This document shows positions 1-13,590 of a stretch of DNA of 64,000 bases, piece by piece (the first letter of the stretch is position 1; each line of letters opens with the position of its first letter). A program made the translations under genes and the position numbers. Source of the DNA: Sipunculus nudus (lineage: Eukaryota > Annelida > Sipuncula > Golfingiida > Sipunculidae); contig CM049312.1 in NCBI GenBank assembly GCA_026874595.1, positions 28,795,456 through 28,859,455 of the forward strand, written 5' to 3'. Under the pieces are notes generated by a model. It had not been told where the DNA came from and made no database searches. It saw only the letters and a program-made list of their open reading frames with translations.

Positions 1-33
1 AATAAAGCTGTTATTGTTGTTGTTGTTGTTATC
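1..33 (+). repeat. Possible 3' tail of a LINE-type retroposon
   Basis: The window opens with AATAAAGCTG followed by short TTG repeats. A polyadenylation-like AATAAA next to a short tandem repeat is how many CR1-like or RTE-like non-LTR elements end. The body, if there is one, lies left of the window, so this is only suggestive. Confidence 0.3.
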
Positions 34-907
34 CTTTACAGTCACTTTTGCTAGTGTATAAAAATATGTCAAAATTAACCAATATCTCTTTAAAAAAAAT
101 GCTTTGGATTTCTAAAGTAAATTTATTTCAATAAATTAACCTATCAAAAACTACTAAGCGTTTATATAAAAGTCAGTTCCTCTGTAGTGGTACAGGTTTA
201 CTCACTGATGGTCCAATGTTGACGTATTCTTAATCAGATGTACTTCCTTTTTAACATGCATTTCAGTAAATGAATACCTATTAAGACATCATAGGGACCT
301 GTACGGTCTAACAAATGCCACAGAATATTCTCATTGTATTTATAATTATATGAACTGATTCGTTATATGTTTGACAGTCATTGTACATTGTTTTTTCGAT
401 ATAAACATGAACACGCCTGAAGCTAGACAGCAAGTTGTGTTTGGCTCTCCATCGTTCAATGAAAAGGATTTAATGTGTATTGATACTCCACTGTGGAATA
501 AATTAATTTGAATAAAATTTAAAATTCGGTCGAAATAATTTTGCTTTACTGAAGTGGTGGAAGGTCGAATCAAATTAACAAAACAGCCTTTTATTTCCTT
601 ATAATTTACAGGTAGACAATTTCTGCTTTTCCAAAAAAAAAAAATATTGTATTAGTGACAAGTTTTGAAAACATTTGAAAAAATATTTTATCCAAAGCTC
701 CTGCTAAGGTCCAAAAAGGCCCATTCAGTCAATACAATGCGTGGATTAATATCTTTCTAATAAACTTCTTTAAACACATGAATAGGCCTGGACCTAGACC
801 TACATTTCTTCCTCTATGCACTCATTTTTCGGCCTGCGATTTTCAGCAATGTGGTTCCCTGTCATGTAAATGTTCAGGTAAACATAATTAGGAGATTTAA
901 TTTTTTT

Positions 908-909
<2 letters not shown>

Positions 910-971
<62 letters not shown>
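910..971. repeat. (TA)n microsatellite, about 31 units
   Basis: Uninterrupted alternating AT over about 62 bp, seen directly. Confidence 0.97.
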
Positions 972-973
<2 letters not shown>

Positions 974-3302
974 GCTTTCAATAGGGCTTATATTTTGAGG
1001 GTCAATATTTTAGAGAGTCCCATGGGATTTTGGGGATCCCGTGGGTCCGTGTTTAATATTAAAGGGTCTGCATCAAATCAATTTATTATTTTATTAGTTC
1101 TTATCTGGAAGGCATGTGAATACACGAGATGCTAAACAACTTTAAATAGATGAAGAGGTAGCCCCGTTTATGAGCAACATTGAGGCGTGTCAGTACACTT
1201 GTAAATATTCACAGATTTGATTGTTTCGTATATGAGTAGAAACCGTACAGTTTAACAAATCGTTAATCGGCAGGAATAGCTGAGGATCGTGCTAGAGACA
1301 CATTAGAAACCTTTATCGATTAAACTTACGATATCATAATGTATGCAGATACTCGATGTGTATAATATAAAATAATCCCGTATCGTATTGTACAGCTTCA
1401 GAATGCATATTTATATGGCGTCTCTACATCCCTACGTTTATACTCATTATAAAAGTCATCTTGAATTGATTTAATCTATTTTAGACGCCTTATCGTATAC
1501 ATCAATTTAGACATTTTAAATGTTCATTCTATGAATTAATTTGTGGTATTTTAATATTATCGCTTCTAAGGATCATACTTTTTATTGAAATAAAACTTAA
1601 TTATCAACTTGACGAAAAGAAGACAAAGAAACACAAAAGCAAAAATGACTCGCACATTAAGACATTTGTGTCATGTAGTTTCAGATAAGCCCTTTAAAAA
1701 GTGACTATAAATCCCCTATTAAGTGACAAAAAATAGGTTTAAAGTGCTCTATACTTCATAGGTTTGAAATTAATTTAATATGAATTCTGGACTGATTATA
1801 CAAATGTGGGTGTTTTATCAGAGATGCTACCTAAATCATTTTGTAAATAGTCGTAGAGATCACGGCGGTCTTTTGCACACGGAAATGCACTGAAATACCC
1901 CTTTGTGAAACACTGCATGCATGAGAGTACGTATCTGATGTCCAAAATCTTGCTCAATCTATAATACAATTAATTGCTAAATCACTTATTTCATTTTTTT
2001 TTTCTTGTTCTTAATGCATTTATTTTAAACTTTAAATTTTTTTTCGAGATATGCCATTTTAATATGAATAAATAGAGCCACATTAACGGAGCTGCACTTC
2101 TTTTTCTTATCAAGTATCATGTGAAAAACTCCATCCACACGAAAACAACTGGGAATTATTTGATTCTTTATTTTGAAAATTGCATATTGCATTTGCTAAT
2201 GTATGCCTACCATAAAATGATAAAAGAAGGCGTTTTTATGTATTCTTAATTTGAAATGTCAATGATGAAAGTTATGCAAAGAACATGACAACAAGCAACA
2301 TGTATCAAGACTCGAAATGTAAAAGAAAATACTGAACTTTATTAAGTACATGATCTGATCAGAGACCTGAAATTTCGATTATATACTGTAAAAAAAAAAA
2401 AAAAAAAAAAAACAGCGCCGCTATTTCTCTGAAGTACCAAGAAACGTTGTACAGACTGATACGTGATAAAAATTCCTATACTAATGTACTTTAAAGGCCC
2501 TGTTACTGAACCCTTGGTTTATATTGGAAAACCATTGTAATATTAGAGCTATGTATGAGGCTGTAAATGACTGCTAGAGTCAAGGCTTATCATGCAGACA
2601 CCAGACTGAGCAAGTGTTTTATTAGGGGATATCTAGTCTGTGTTTTGGTATTGGTTATTGGTGTGTATGTGGGTGAATCAGTAATAAACAATAAGAGTTC
2701 TTCCTGGAAAAATATTTTATATAAAGAATCAGGGCTCAAGATGGAATGCAGCAGATTAAATAAAACCAAGCAAAGTTGTAGATTATTTCATGCATTGCAG
2801 TAAGTCACATAAACAGTATAGTAACAAAAATGTATACACCATATATAACTTGTTCACTTTGGATAAAGTCCAGATTTTTTTCCCACATATGTCACATATC
2901 TGAACTACCTCGAGTATCGGGCAGCCAATATCTCACAAGTTTAAGTACACAGGTTTGCATGTTATTTCTCTCCTGTGATTAACATATTTCCTTTTTGTGG
3001 GTCTCCATTTAGAGCCTGTGACTTCTTCTCCAGATAGACAGGATAATTCCATACACCCCTATTTTGTAACATGGTCCAGAAAAAAACTGTAATTTGCCTT
3101 TCTTATATGACTGATCCGGCAAGGTGGCAGGCTGCGTACTGCAGCGGCCAATGACACAAGGCATTTCATGTATCCGACTTTTTCACACAAAGCATTTCCT
3201 TTCTTGTCATCGCCAGACTTACAGTAACAGTTACTTGCGCCATTATATGAAGGAAATCAGCATAATTTAGTCGAATGAGTAATATTGTCACATAGCTAAC
3301 AT

Positions 3303-3305
<3 letters not shown>

Positions 3306-3354
<49 letters not shown>
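3306..3354. repeat. (TA)n microsatellite, about 24 units
   Basis: Uninterrupted alternating AT over about 49 bp. It lies a few hundred bases beyond the 3' end of the first lectin pseudogene. Confidence 0.97.
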
Positions 3355-3357
<3 letters not shown>

Positions 3358-3698
3358 TTTAATATCTTCTTTCCTGTACATTTATTATGTGGACAGCATT
3401 TACAAAAATGATCATGAAATTATCTTGCTTTTACTCATTTTGTTCAGAAGGAACCCTATAAAGAATGTAAGAACAGGATATTTCTTGACATTCCAAATAA
3501 GGTTTAGTGCATATGGTAGTGCTGCTGTTACTCCTGCGTCTAAGTCAATCGCTTTTAAGGTGCGTTCCTCGTTATCATCATGAAACTACAGCATGAGGAA
3601 GGCTCTTCCCGTTGGTTGTTTCACTTCCCCTCCAAGTTTCCGGGTAACATTTTATCCAATAAAAGGCTTTCCTTTTGCGAAATCCTTCAGCGAATTAT

Positions 3699-5690
3699 TT
3701 ATGTGTATTTTTTCTCACAGATTGAAAGTGCAGGAGTAAGTTCATATATATCATGCCATTTCTGACCCACTTTATAGACACAAATCACATTTTCTCCCCG
3801 GCCCATGACAGTTTTAGGTTAATCTTCACCCCAGTTCGTGTAGCCCACCTTTTCTCCGGTTGCTTCCCATACCCACTCCCCTTCTTTCTCCTTGTCGCTG
3901 CCAGACGTGAAGTAACAGTTATCTATTCCAGGGTATTCTGTAAAACAATCCAAACAGCATAAATATTCGGTTGTGATCCAGTATCTATTTGAGAAATGTT
4001 GCATTATATTCACAAGTGACAGTAGCAGAGTATCTGACCTGTTCCTCCCCCTGCCATTAACCCTCCTTTTTTCATTGCCAGAATTGAAGCAACAATTATT
4101 TATCACGGGACATTTCTGAATATAAGTCGGACGGCTAATTAAAGTATTCGCACTTGATGTAGCCGAGTATCTGACCGGTTGCTTCCCTTGTCTATTCACC
4201 TACCCTTTTTTTCATTGCCAGACGTGAAGTAACAATTATTTATCACGAGACATTTCTAAATATAGGCCGAACGGCTAATTTAAGTATTCACAGTTGATGT
4301 AGCCGAGTATCGGACCGGTTGCTTCCCCTCCCATTCACCCTCCTTTTTTCATCGCCAGACGTGGGGTAACAATTATTCATCCAGAGGCATTTCTATATAT
4401 AGGCCGGACGGCTAATTATTTTAAGTATTCGCAGTTGATGTAGCCGAGAATCGGATTGGTTGCTTCCCCAGCCCATTCACCCTCCTTTTTTTATTGTCAG
4501 ACGTGAAGTAACAATTATTTACCCCGCGACATTTATAAATATAGGCCGAACGGCTAATTTAAGTATTTGCAGTTGATGTAGCCGAGTATCTGACCGGTTG
4601 CTTCCCCTCCCATTCACCCCTTTTTTTATTGCCAGACGTGAGTTACAAATATTTTTCCGAGACATTTCTCATTATGGGCCGGACGGCTTATTTAAGTATT
4701 CGCAGTTGATGTAGCCGAGTATCTGACTGGTTGCTTCCCCTGCCCATTCAGCCTCCTTTTCTTATTGCCAGACGTGAAGTAACATTTATTCCGATACATT
4801 TCTGAATATAGGCTGGACAACTAATCAAAGTATTTGCACAGATTATAATGGGGAAGATTCAATAATATTTACAAAATATGTTTATTCCTTAATTCATAGT
4901 TTGCACGTTTTTGTATTTATTGTAATAACAGTTACTCGAACAACGTTCAATAATACTAATATATTTTAGCACAATGTGTTAATATTTGCTTCCTACTTGC
5001 GCATAGATCTGGTAATTACCCCTTTCATCGTTCATGGCAATCTCAGCCACGTGTTGATTCTCTGCCTCAGACTCAATACTCATCAGGTCGGCGCCACGCA
5101 TCTGACATTCGCTTCTTGCCAATGGCCAGATCAACGCCATATGGATCATATAACAGGAATATCCTTTCTGTGTGGCATCCAAATTCGGAAACAGGCAACA
5201 AAATTCGGGATCGCAGCTCGGACCTGAAAGTTATCATCGTGATTAAATCATTATCAGTTAGACGGTTAAAGAAAACCAAACACAGGTTTCTTACGTATCA
5301 AAGTAAATATAACAGATAAATAGGAAAGATAAAATCAGTACGGCTAAATTGATTAAGGAAAACATGCGAATTTGTCTGAAACGATAAGATTATATGGCAT
5401 GACGTAAAGTTCCGTTATTATGAAACTGCAAAACGAAAACTCAACCTGTTTCGAACGTTACATTGTCCAAAGCCGTCTGAACATTTGACTGCTTCATAAG
5501 CATGTCCTTTCCAATTTGAAAGGCTACCAGAATCCGAACATCTGGGTCCAGGCTACTTGTCTGTGCCACACCGTGACACACCTTTTTATTTTTCAATATC
5601 GCGTCTGATGAAGAATTTCTTGGTTGCATTCCTGCCATCCCAAATGCACCAATTTACCATATGGGGAAGAATACTACAAAGCATTTTAAC
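3699..5690 (-). pseudogene. C-type lectin pseudogene 1 (three exons, disabled)
   Basis: Minus strand. It has the same exon plan as the intact lectin at 35941-37482. Exon 1 is about 5690-5446, with donor ACAG|GTTGAG in phase 1. Exon 2 is 5223-5020, exactly 204 nt as in the intact gene, with acceptor TTTCAG and the first half of a C-type lectin domain (motifs YSCYM, WPLARSEC, GADLMSIESEAENQH). Exon 3 is 3937-3699, with acceptor TTTACAG and motifs NCYFTSG, WVWEATGEKVGYTNW, GENVICVYKVGQKWHD and a terminal ICEKKYT. Two lesions are visible. In exon 3 the Gln codon of the QPN sugar-binding motif is TAA. In exon 1 the ATG followed by a hydrophobic leader-like stretch is out of frame with the downstream exon-1 frame, and an in-frame TAA lies just upstream of the ATG at 5638. 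Intron 2 is swollen by the exon-derived tandem array at 4020-4850. Splice sites and phases are intact, so it decayed recently. A sequencing error at the stop cannot be excluded. Confidence 0.85.
4020..4850 (-). repeat. Tandem array of a partial lectin exon, about 6 units of ~138 bp
   Basis: The anchor GCTTCCC (the first copy reads TTCCTCCCC) recurs at about 4041, 4181, 4321, 4462, 4600 and 4733, giving spacings of 140, 140, 141, 138 and 133. Read on the minus strand, each unit carries a splice-acceptor-like end (such as TATATTCAG), then sequence matching the start of lectin exon 3 (NCYFTSGNEK, reading GGCAATGAAAAAAGG), then a diverged remnant of the EGEW region, then about 65 bp unlike the exon (CGGCTACATCAACTG, AGCCGTCCGGCC). 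No unit reaches the conserved second half of the exon, and no donor site is evident. The array sits in intron 2 of pseudogene 1, upstream of its real exon 3. Confidence 0.85.
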
Positions 5691-5699
5691 ATAGATAAG

Positions 5700-8600
5700 A
5701 ACGAAACCGGCAACAGACAAGATACACGATATGGAATGTTATACTATTGTAAAACGTGAATAATTCATCAAAACAATACCTATGAAATTGGAATTAAAAT
5801 GCCGCATAAATATGCGAAAATCCTAAACCGATCAATATTAAGGCAATAATAAATTATAATAAATAATAGGAAGTATAATATAATGTTTGTTTGAATTGCC
5901 CGAGCATACATTTGATTAAATAACGGTATCATTATACTTATGAAATACAGTGACATTTGTACCTGATTTTAAACCAAACAGTTATCAACACAACATTAAC
6001 ATGTTCAAGACTATAAATTGAACCGTTCTAGATTTCAAGATTGCGCTGTTCCGAAACTCAATGAAATCAACACAGAAGACAACCCTTACCAACCACCGCT
6101 CTAACTGATCGGTCGTTCATTCCCGGTCAGTAGTGATGCAGGTTCAAGGGGGATATTTTGGTTCCAAGAAGATCTGGGAGAGCTGCGGCAAGCCTATGCT
6201 AAAAGTACTTCCAGCAATTATATTTCACTGTGAGATCATCAATTCATCGAATAATTTATGAAAACGGAGAACGGGCAGTTCCATTAAAAAATACTTTATG
6301 ATACCATAGGTAGCATATTCCTTGCTAATTAATCACTTCAACAGACCCGCACCAAACAGTTCCGGATGTATTCAAGCCCAGTTGTGCCATTTTAAAGTAT
6401 CTGATCTGGTTGCTTTCAAACGTGATGCGAGTCGGCTATTTAGCAAACGAGGAAATATGCCTTTCGCCATCTTGAAGAACCGGTAGTGAAGAATTGCAAA
6501 TAACGAAGAAGACATTGATCTGGTAATACTGACATCCGTTGGTGCCTGTCCGTTCCTCTTTGACATTCCAAGCCGAAGTAAGAGAAACTTATTCTGGAAA
6601 TATGGCTTGGGTAAACCCATAATTGAAGATAGACTACCAGCCCTTTATCAGGTGTATTAATGCCGAAACCTAATGGTGACAACTGCAACTCCCGAATAAT
6701 AAAAAAAATCCTGAAGAAGATTCCTTGTTGTCTACAAGAGGTAGTTATTCATCCGCATGATATCTTGATCAGCGGTGCAAATGAGGAATAACACTCATAG
6801 AAAACCTACGAGAGCTACACCAGAAGAGAAGTCTACTATGTAATTAAGGAGATGCGCGACCACTCCCGAACCCATACAGCCATTAAACATGCGGGTCCGG
6901 CTTGGAAAGCCTTAGGGCCAATTTTTATTTGTGATATCATGAACTTCGTGGGTTGCACAAAAGACATTTTTTTTCTTTTCCTCTGAAGGTTCCTTGATTT
7001 CATATTCATAAAAAGGAGAACTAATAAAATACGGAAAAATAACCTACATAATCAGGCATTTTAATTAAACAATTCAATTACTTTCTGTCACATCAATTAA
7101 ATGTTTTATTTACGGTTTCGCTTTAAACTCTCGACATTCATATTTTAAAGGGGCCTATACCGATATCTGGTATGTATTAGGTCAGGATAATCTCTTGGAT
7201 CTTTATATAGAAATGAGTCAAAAAGCGCCGATCCCAAAGTGTATAGAATGGCGGCCGTGTACAAGAAATGTGGTGGCAAATCAGAAGAGCATGTAGATAA
7301 ACGAACACATAAATCCGTCATAGGTGCATAATAAGATCATTTATGAGGAACTATTATTGAAAGGTAGGGGGACTGGTAATTACTTGTTATTATATGTTAC
7401 TTCTATACTAGTCGCCAGTGCACATGTAGGTGTTGGCTTAATGTGAATGTTTATAAATGAATGAATTATATCATAGTCAGATAATGAAGCTTGTATATAT
7501 CTTGTTTATTTTAACACATTTTTTGTCAGATTCCTGTGTAGTTTGAAATAGGTGTAATTTGGCTTAGTCTACCAGCTTGAATTTGTAATTTCGATTTCCC
7601 TTGTGAATAACTGTTAGGGGAACAAACCGATATCATATTCAAGCGCAAATAGAATTATACAGATAAGGATATTTTCTTTTAAATTTCTATCGAAGACGTT
7701 CGAAATCATTACAAATGTAACATTCTAAAAATGAGAAGTTAAACAGTGTTTACCTCCCGTTACCTGTCTGCTCCAATCCTTTTGCACAAATGATCGTTTT
7801 ACCCTACCCGTTGGTGTTCTATTAAAGATAGACATTAAAGATAGATGCCAAACGTTTACACGGTGAGGTCCTTAGGTACTGAATGTGATTAACATGCTCT
7901 ATGCAGTGGGTAGGCCCGAACATTTTAGTATATTATAATGCCATATTTATCTATCCCTTGACAGGGATACGTTATTTTAGGAGCCACCACTGTCTGTCAT
8001 GTGTCAATAAGTTGTGCAATATAAAGCCAAATGTATTATTTTTATCCATTTGGTTTTAAGGAAAATATAACATATCTTTTAGTTGTCCTAGTTGTCACAT
8101 TGTCACAGTTGGCACCTGTACGCTTACATGAGTGGATAGGAAACCGAATTGGCGTTTACAATAGTGTCAATAATTGTACAGTTATGATGTTATTGTATGT
8201 CTCCTTTAAAAAAACCAAAGCTATTCTTCCTTTGCTGTATACATACCTATTTGAAATTGTCTAGCATTATTGAACCATTATGAACAATGACTGTCAAATT
8301 GTATCAGACAGGCTTTATTGCGGTGCATATTACGAAATATCATCAAGGGGAGAAAACTGATGCGCACATGCAGGTGCACATACAAGGGAAGTTGCTTCAA
8401 ATTTATTTCCGAAATTGCCGAAATCCCTACTAATGTACAAATCCAAAAAGGTAACGCTAAACAAAGCATTCAACCTAAAGTCTTTTCAAATATTTTCCTT
8501 TATAGAGAAATCGCTTGCTTGAGCTAAATTGTCCTTTGTAATCATTGCTGACAGTTATGGCTGTAAAGGCCTCCGTCGAACTTATTTGGACGTTAATCCA

Positions 8601-9959
8601 AATATACATTTATTCTAAATAAACACATATATAGCTATTATGTTCCTCCATTGAACGGAGCAAAGCTGTATACGGCAATTCATTGTCAAGTAAATTCGCT
8701 TATACTGAAATCGCTAATATGGCGATCACTCAATAGGGCTTCCCTCAACTGGCATTCACTGAACTTTTAAATCCAAAGCCAAAAGCTTGATGATCGGTAA
8801 ATGACCTTTTTTTTCATCGTTGGTTGTTCATTCCCTTATTTAAAGATAAGGTTGCTAGTAATTGTCCAATTATTCTTCGCAAAATGTATATGTAATTTTT
8901 TTTTGTGTTTTGTTATGGCGTACCTGGAATAAAATTTCTGTAAAATTTAATTCAACCAATAAAATCAATACTTATTATAACGTATGAATAAATAAAACAA
9001 TACAATATATAGATTCGGTGTATAAGTTATACATAACAATAGATAAGCAGTGGATTCCTACATGGCCAGATAAGTCGAGTTTGTTTAGTATGAATACCGA
9101 TATATAACGGCATTTTATCCATGTGCATGAATAATTAATTTTTTTTATCATCCGTGTGCGTGTCCGATTGACATGCGTGATGGAGACAGAATTTTGGGCA
9201 TTTTGCATTTCCTTCTAAGTCGATTCGAAACTCTCAGTCTTGCCCGGTAAAAGTGCGTGGTCTGCTAAAGGATCTCTCGGACATCTGATATTCCCAGGAA
9301 TTAAAGATCATTCACATATGTGATCTTTCAAGGTAATAACTATCCCTAATGGTTGGAAACATTTCATCTATATTAAAGAAACCTTACAAAGGTTGATAGA
9401 TGCATCATTATTATGTTGTATCCTCATTCTTGTCATTGGGACCTTAAAGAGTGTAGTTTTATCATGCTGTGTTAGCGGAGGACTTTGTGGAAATAAAAAC
9501 TGGGGGACTGATATTGTAGTAAATGACCTACTAAATTCTACAAATTGCTGATCACGGACAGCATAGGCTAGAGACGTAATGGACTAGTGGATTGATTAAC
9601 CAAGTGAAATGTTCTCCGCACGAAGGATAACACATGTATGCAAATATTTGTATGTTAATCCTTGTACATTAAACCTATACAACAGAGATTATTACAAAAG
9701 TTTAAACAAAAATGGGATGAGCTTATTTAGAATAAAAGATGAAGCATTGATGAGGCATATCATAACACTGAAGTATTGAAACGTGCTAAAGTTATCCAGC
9801 ACCTGGTACCATTGTCAATGTGACACACTGGTGTGAATTATTTAAGTGATTGCAAACTGGGCTCCTTATTCTCAAAATTATCTTGGATGCACAAAACATA
9901 TGGCAATGTATGTTGTATCACTGACTAACGTAATTACTTACATTACATTCACATGATCA
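5700..9959. other. Intergenic, no recognisable gene
   Basis: Only short scattered frames without recognisable motifs. No further lectin exon was found between pseudogene 1 and the scrap at 9960. Confidence 0.5.
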
Positions 9960-10052
9960 GTAAGTGTACTTTTTCTCAAAGAAAGAGAGTGCAGGAATTC
10001 GTTCATGTATATCATGCAATTTCTGACCGATCTTATAGACACAAATTACGTG
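9960..10052 (-). pseudogene. C-type lectin exon-3 fragment
   Basis: On the minus strand this short piece reads VICVYKIGQKLHDIY and then a terminal segment that includes LRKSTL. It matches the last third of lectin exon 3 (VICVYKVGQKWHDIF in the intact gene). The Trp of the WHD motif is Leu and the final ICEKK is lost. The plus-strand sequence TAAGTGTACTTTTTCTCA at its left edge is shared with the other lectin copies and includes the stop region. No exon 1, no exon 2 and no first half of exon 3 were found nearby, so this is a relic. Confidence 0.75.
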
Positions 10053-13000
10053 TCTGCTATCGTCTAAAAATCGTGTTTTGCTTCAGACAACTTGATGCTA
10101 TTTGCTGTGCCATGTAATAGGATTATTGATTATGTGTCATGTTCAAGTATTTTATAAAATTGATAACCGAATAAGATCATAATATACAAGCTATTATACG
10201 AAAGACATAACGTTTATAACTACATCAGATATAGAAGAAATGATACACCTTGGTCCAGGACTGTTAACATGTAAAAAACGGATTCTAAAACTACTGCGAA
10301 GAAATATTCCTATTATACTATAGTAAAGATGTATGCTGTTTTACAATAATACTAACCTGACGCTGCTTGGTAAGGGCTTAGGGCAAGAATTTAGCAATCA
10401 CGATTAGAGAATGCCGGCCTGATAGAAATACAGATAATATGCAGTGATCTTTTAAAACATTATTTGTAAATATGGTCGAACTGAAAGGTTTCCAATCTAA
10501 TGGATATTTAAAGATACTTATTATAATATACTCTTTTGTATGCCATACGTTGTTAGTTAAGAACCGTTACTATCTGCCATGTTTGAGGAAGCTGTACCAT
10601 ACAATTTACAGCTCCTCGTATCTTAATGCTTTCGGTCTAATTTTAAGGAAATATATTCAAACATTCAACTTTAATTACTGACATGATGAAAATTGATACC
10701 TTTGTCATTTCTTGAGCATAGTATTTTCGTGAATTGCTAGTTGCCAAAATGTAAGGCAACTGGGTGTCAGCCTTGATAAATAGAGTTTGATATAATGAGT
10801 GTCCGACGAAGCCTGACACACCATGAAGGTATTTTCAGTGAAAACTCGCACAGGAATTTGCTAAACTGTTTGAACCTACGAAATGAGAAATAAGACGATC
10901 AAACGCATGCCACAGACTACTTAATTAAAATGATTGAAAGATTGGCATTTTAAGCCGGGGATGATTACTTAAACTAATGAATATATTGATTTTAAGCCAT
11001 TTTTTGCTACATTTTTATTGTTCTAGCGCAATAGTATAATGTGTAATTAGTACAGGTTTAACACAATACCCGTATTGTTGTTCTGCACTCCCTTGTCAGT
11101 AACATAATATATTTTCTGTATGATCCCTAAGAAATAACAGTACGCATGCCCAGAAAGTTCCGGGCCGGTCGTTTCTGCCAAGAATAACCGCATTTTATTC
11201 CATGACGTTTTATGTGTGAAGAGTGAAGATCACGCATTTTATGATATTATTATTGTTGATGTATTGATGGGAAGCTGGATAATAAAGCATTTGCGTCTGT
11301 AAACATCGGTTTTTTTATCTCCATAACATATAATAGCGTTTGTTAATAACAAAGGTTTGCTGTCTGAGCAGAAAAAATGTATCGCAGTTATTTCGTCATT
11401 TAGTTCGATAATTCAAATAAAATCTGTCCTTCATCGTCATGGTGTTTAGGATTTTTTAAAATAAAAGTTTATAAAATATTGACATGTTACCAGTAATGAG
11501 ACACGATGTACTAATATACCAAATGAATATACAGCAGCGTCAGTAAACAGAATTTCAACAAATGTATAAATCAAAACCTTATGCTGACAGTGTTTAATTT
11601 ATAATCCTACACTCTGATTTTGCAAAGTAATTTTGCCTTTTTTTATGGTTAAATTGTCGTATCTATATACTTATTTTTTGTCCAGTTTTATTGAATGTTT
11701 CTTTTGGGTATTTGACACCATGCATTAGAAGCGATTACAAAATCTTTTGTCTTCTGTTTAAGCCATCTAACAAAACCAGAATATATTTTCTTATTTACAT
11801 ATATTATTATTGTATGGCCTGCCAAATTATGTCTTTTCACAATAAAATGCACTTCAAAAGACCATTCATCATTTAATTTTGAGTTTCCAAAATCAGAACT
11901 TTATTCTTTCAGTTTTCAATACCAGAATTGTCAAATCGTACACCTGGGCCTTTAAATCGGGCCTTTAAATGGAAAATAACATAGTACAAGACCAAAAGTA
12001 CATATTCATGTTTTATCCTCATTCTTACCTAGTTTATTCATATAAAATTATTTTTATGGTCATATATATTGACTTATCATTTTTAAATGTTGCCTGTATC
12101 GATCAGTTGTAGAGTCAATAAAAGTAGTTTATAAATACAACGGAAGAGGTATGTGTTTCTTTGAATGTGATTAAACATTTTTTTGGGGGGGGGGCATGCA
12201 TAATTTATGGAAACAATTACCATAACAATGCCCTGTTATACCGCAAAGGGGAGAAAACATTCATTCCCTTTCGGCATAAGATCACCAGAACACTAATCTG
12301 GCAATCTTATCTCAGTTCCCTATTTCCGCTGAGTTATTCTTTTACATTAATTACAAAACATTTCCTTTAATTTCCATCAACCTTCTTTAAAACGTAATAT
12401 ATAGCCTTCTCACACATTAAAGTGATTACTTTGACATAAAAAAATCAAAGGGTGCAATAGCAGCAGGGTAATTTACGCAAAAGATAAGATAATTATGATT
12501 CAACCCATTGCTAAATATGTAAATTAGCAAATGAAGCGTACTATAAAATTTATAGGGAAGATCTATTTCCACAATGCCCCTAAGCAAAGATTCAAAATAT
12601 TTTTCACAATCAATAAATATGAAGTGAGTAAGGGTTATATAAATATAAAAATAAGTAATTCTTTCCTCTTGAACATGTACAAGTTTACATATACAACTTA
12701 GATTGAATATATTGAGTTACCTAATTGATTAATTTACATATAATGTAAAAGTAGGTAAAATGAATCAATATTTTCTTTGTCATAAAGATAATATTTAATA
12801 TACATTGACATATAAACAATACACATGTGAAGAATAACATATATCACGTATTTAACAAGCTTTAAAATTAACACTAGTTATTTTCAAATATTAATTTATA
12901 AACCTAATTTTACATAATATTGTATCATATCTGATGAAATTGGAATATTTATACCCTAATTACATGAGTCTGCTAGACAATATATCAGTATACTTCTTGA

Positions 13001-13540
13001 CAATGTGATTATTATGCTAATTTATTGACAAATGCATATTATCTAATTAAGTATACAGAAACAATAAAATACTCTATGCGAATCAACAGAACCATTTTTC
13101 TCAGATTAACTAGGACAGTTATAAAAGTTTCCTGGGTTTTGTTCCGTCTACAATATGACAACCTGGTATCTACTCAATATTTCCCTAATTTTCCCTTATA
13201 CATTTTAGCATGACAAAAAAAATTATCTTAAACATAAAATATTACATCCTAAAGTGCAAAAACAATATCCTTTGGATCAGAAACCACAGGGTACAAAAAT
13301 ATATGATAATCATAATTCGATCCAATTCTCAAAAAAATTACCCTAGAATAAAGTAGAAAACGTTAAGGTAACGACGATTATCGCAGTTAAACTAAGCAGT
13401 TATTACGTTGATCTATTGACCTATCCACCACAGCCCAAATGCTCCGCCCTTTTAACGTATTGTTATAATGAGCCTTCAAAACGCTCCTACACTGATGTAC
13501 TTCCATACCCATGGTAGCGAAAGCTGATTATAACATAATA

Positions 13541-13590
13541 ATGACGTCATAAAAGGCGATGGAGCATGACGTCGTATTGACTGACGTCAT
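13541..13590. promoter_or_regulatory. Cluster of three CRE/ATF-like sites
   Basis: TGACGTCA occurs at 13542-13549 and 13582-13589, with a one-base variant (TGACGTCG) at 13567-13574, all within 50 bp. TGACGTCA is the consensus for CREB/ATF bZIP factors. No gene is recognised next to it, so its function is unproven. Confidence 0.35.

Larger units (their letters stand above)
34..3575. other. AT-rich stretch with no recognisable gene
   Basis: No open frame here resembles a known protein. The longest ones are low-complexity translations of (TA)n (runs of Ile-Tyr) or short AT-rich frames. It holds two (TA)n microsatellites, listed separately, and an A-run at about 2390-2412. Confidence 0.6.

Noticed and set aside
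851-1135. 94-codon frame with a long Ile-Tyr run
   Set aside because: Translation of a (TA)n microsatellite; the same artefact occurs at 3166-3381, 29249-29446, 36217-36414, 36473-36706 and 42838-43059.
4020-4850. Array of mutually exclusive lectin exons
   Set aside because: Units end before the conserved second half of exon 3, lack donor sites and carry frame-disrupting changes.
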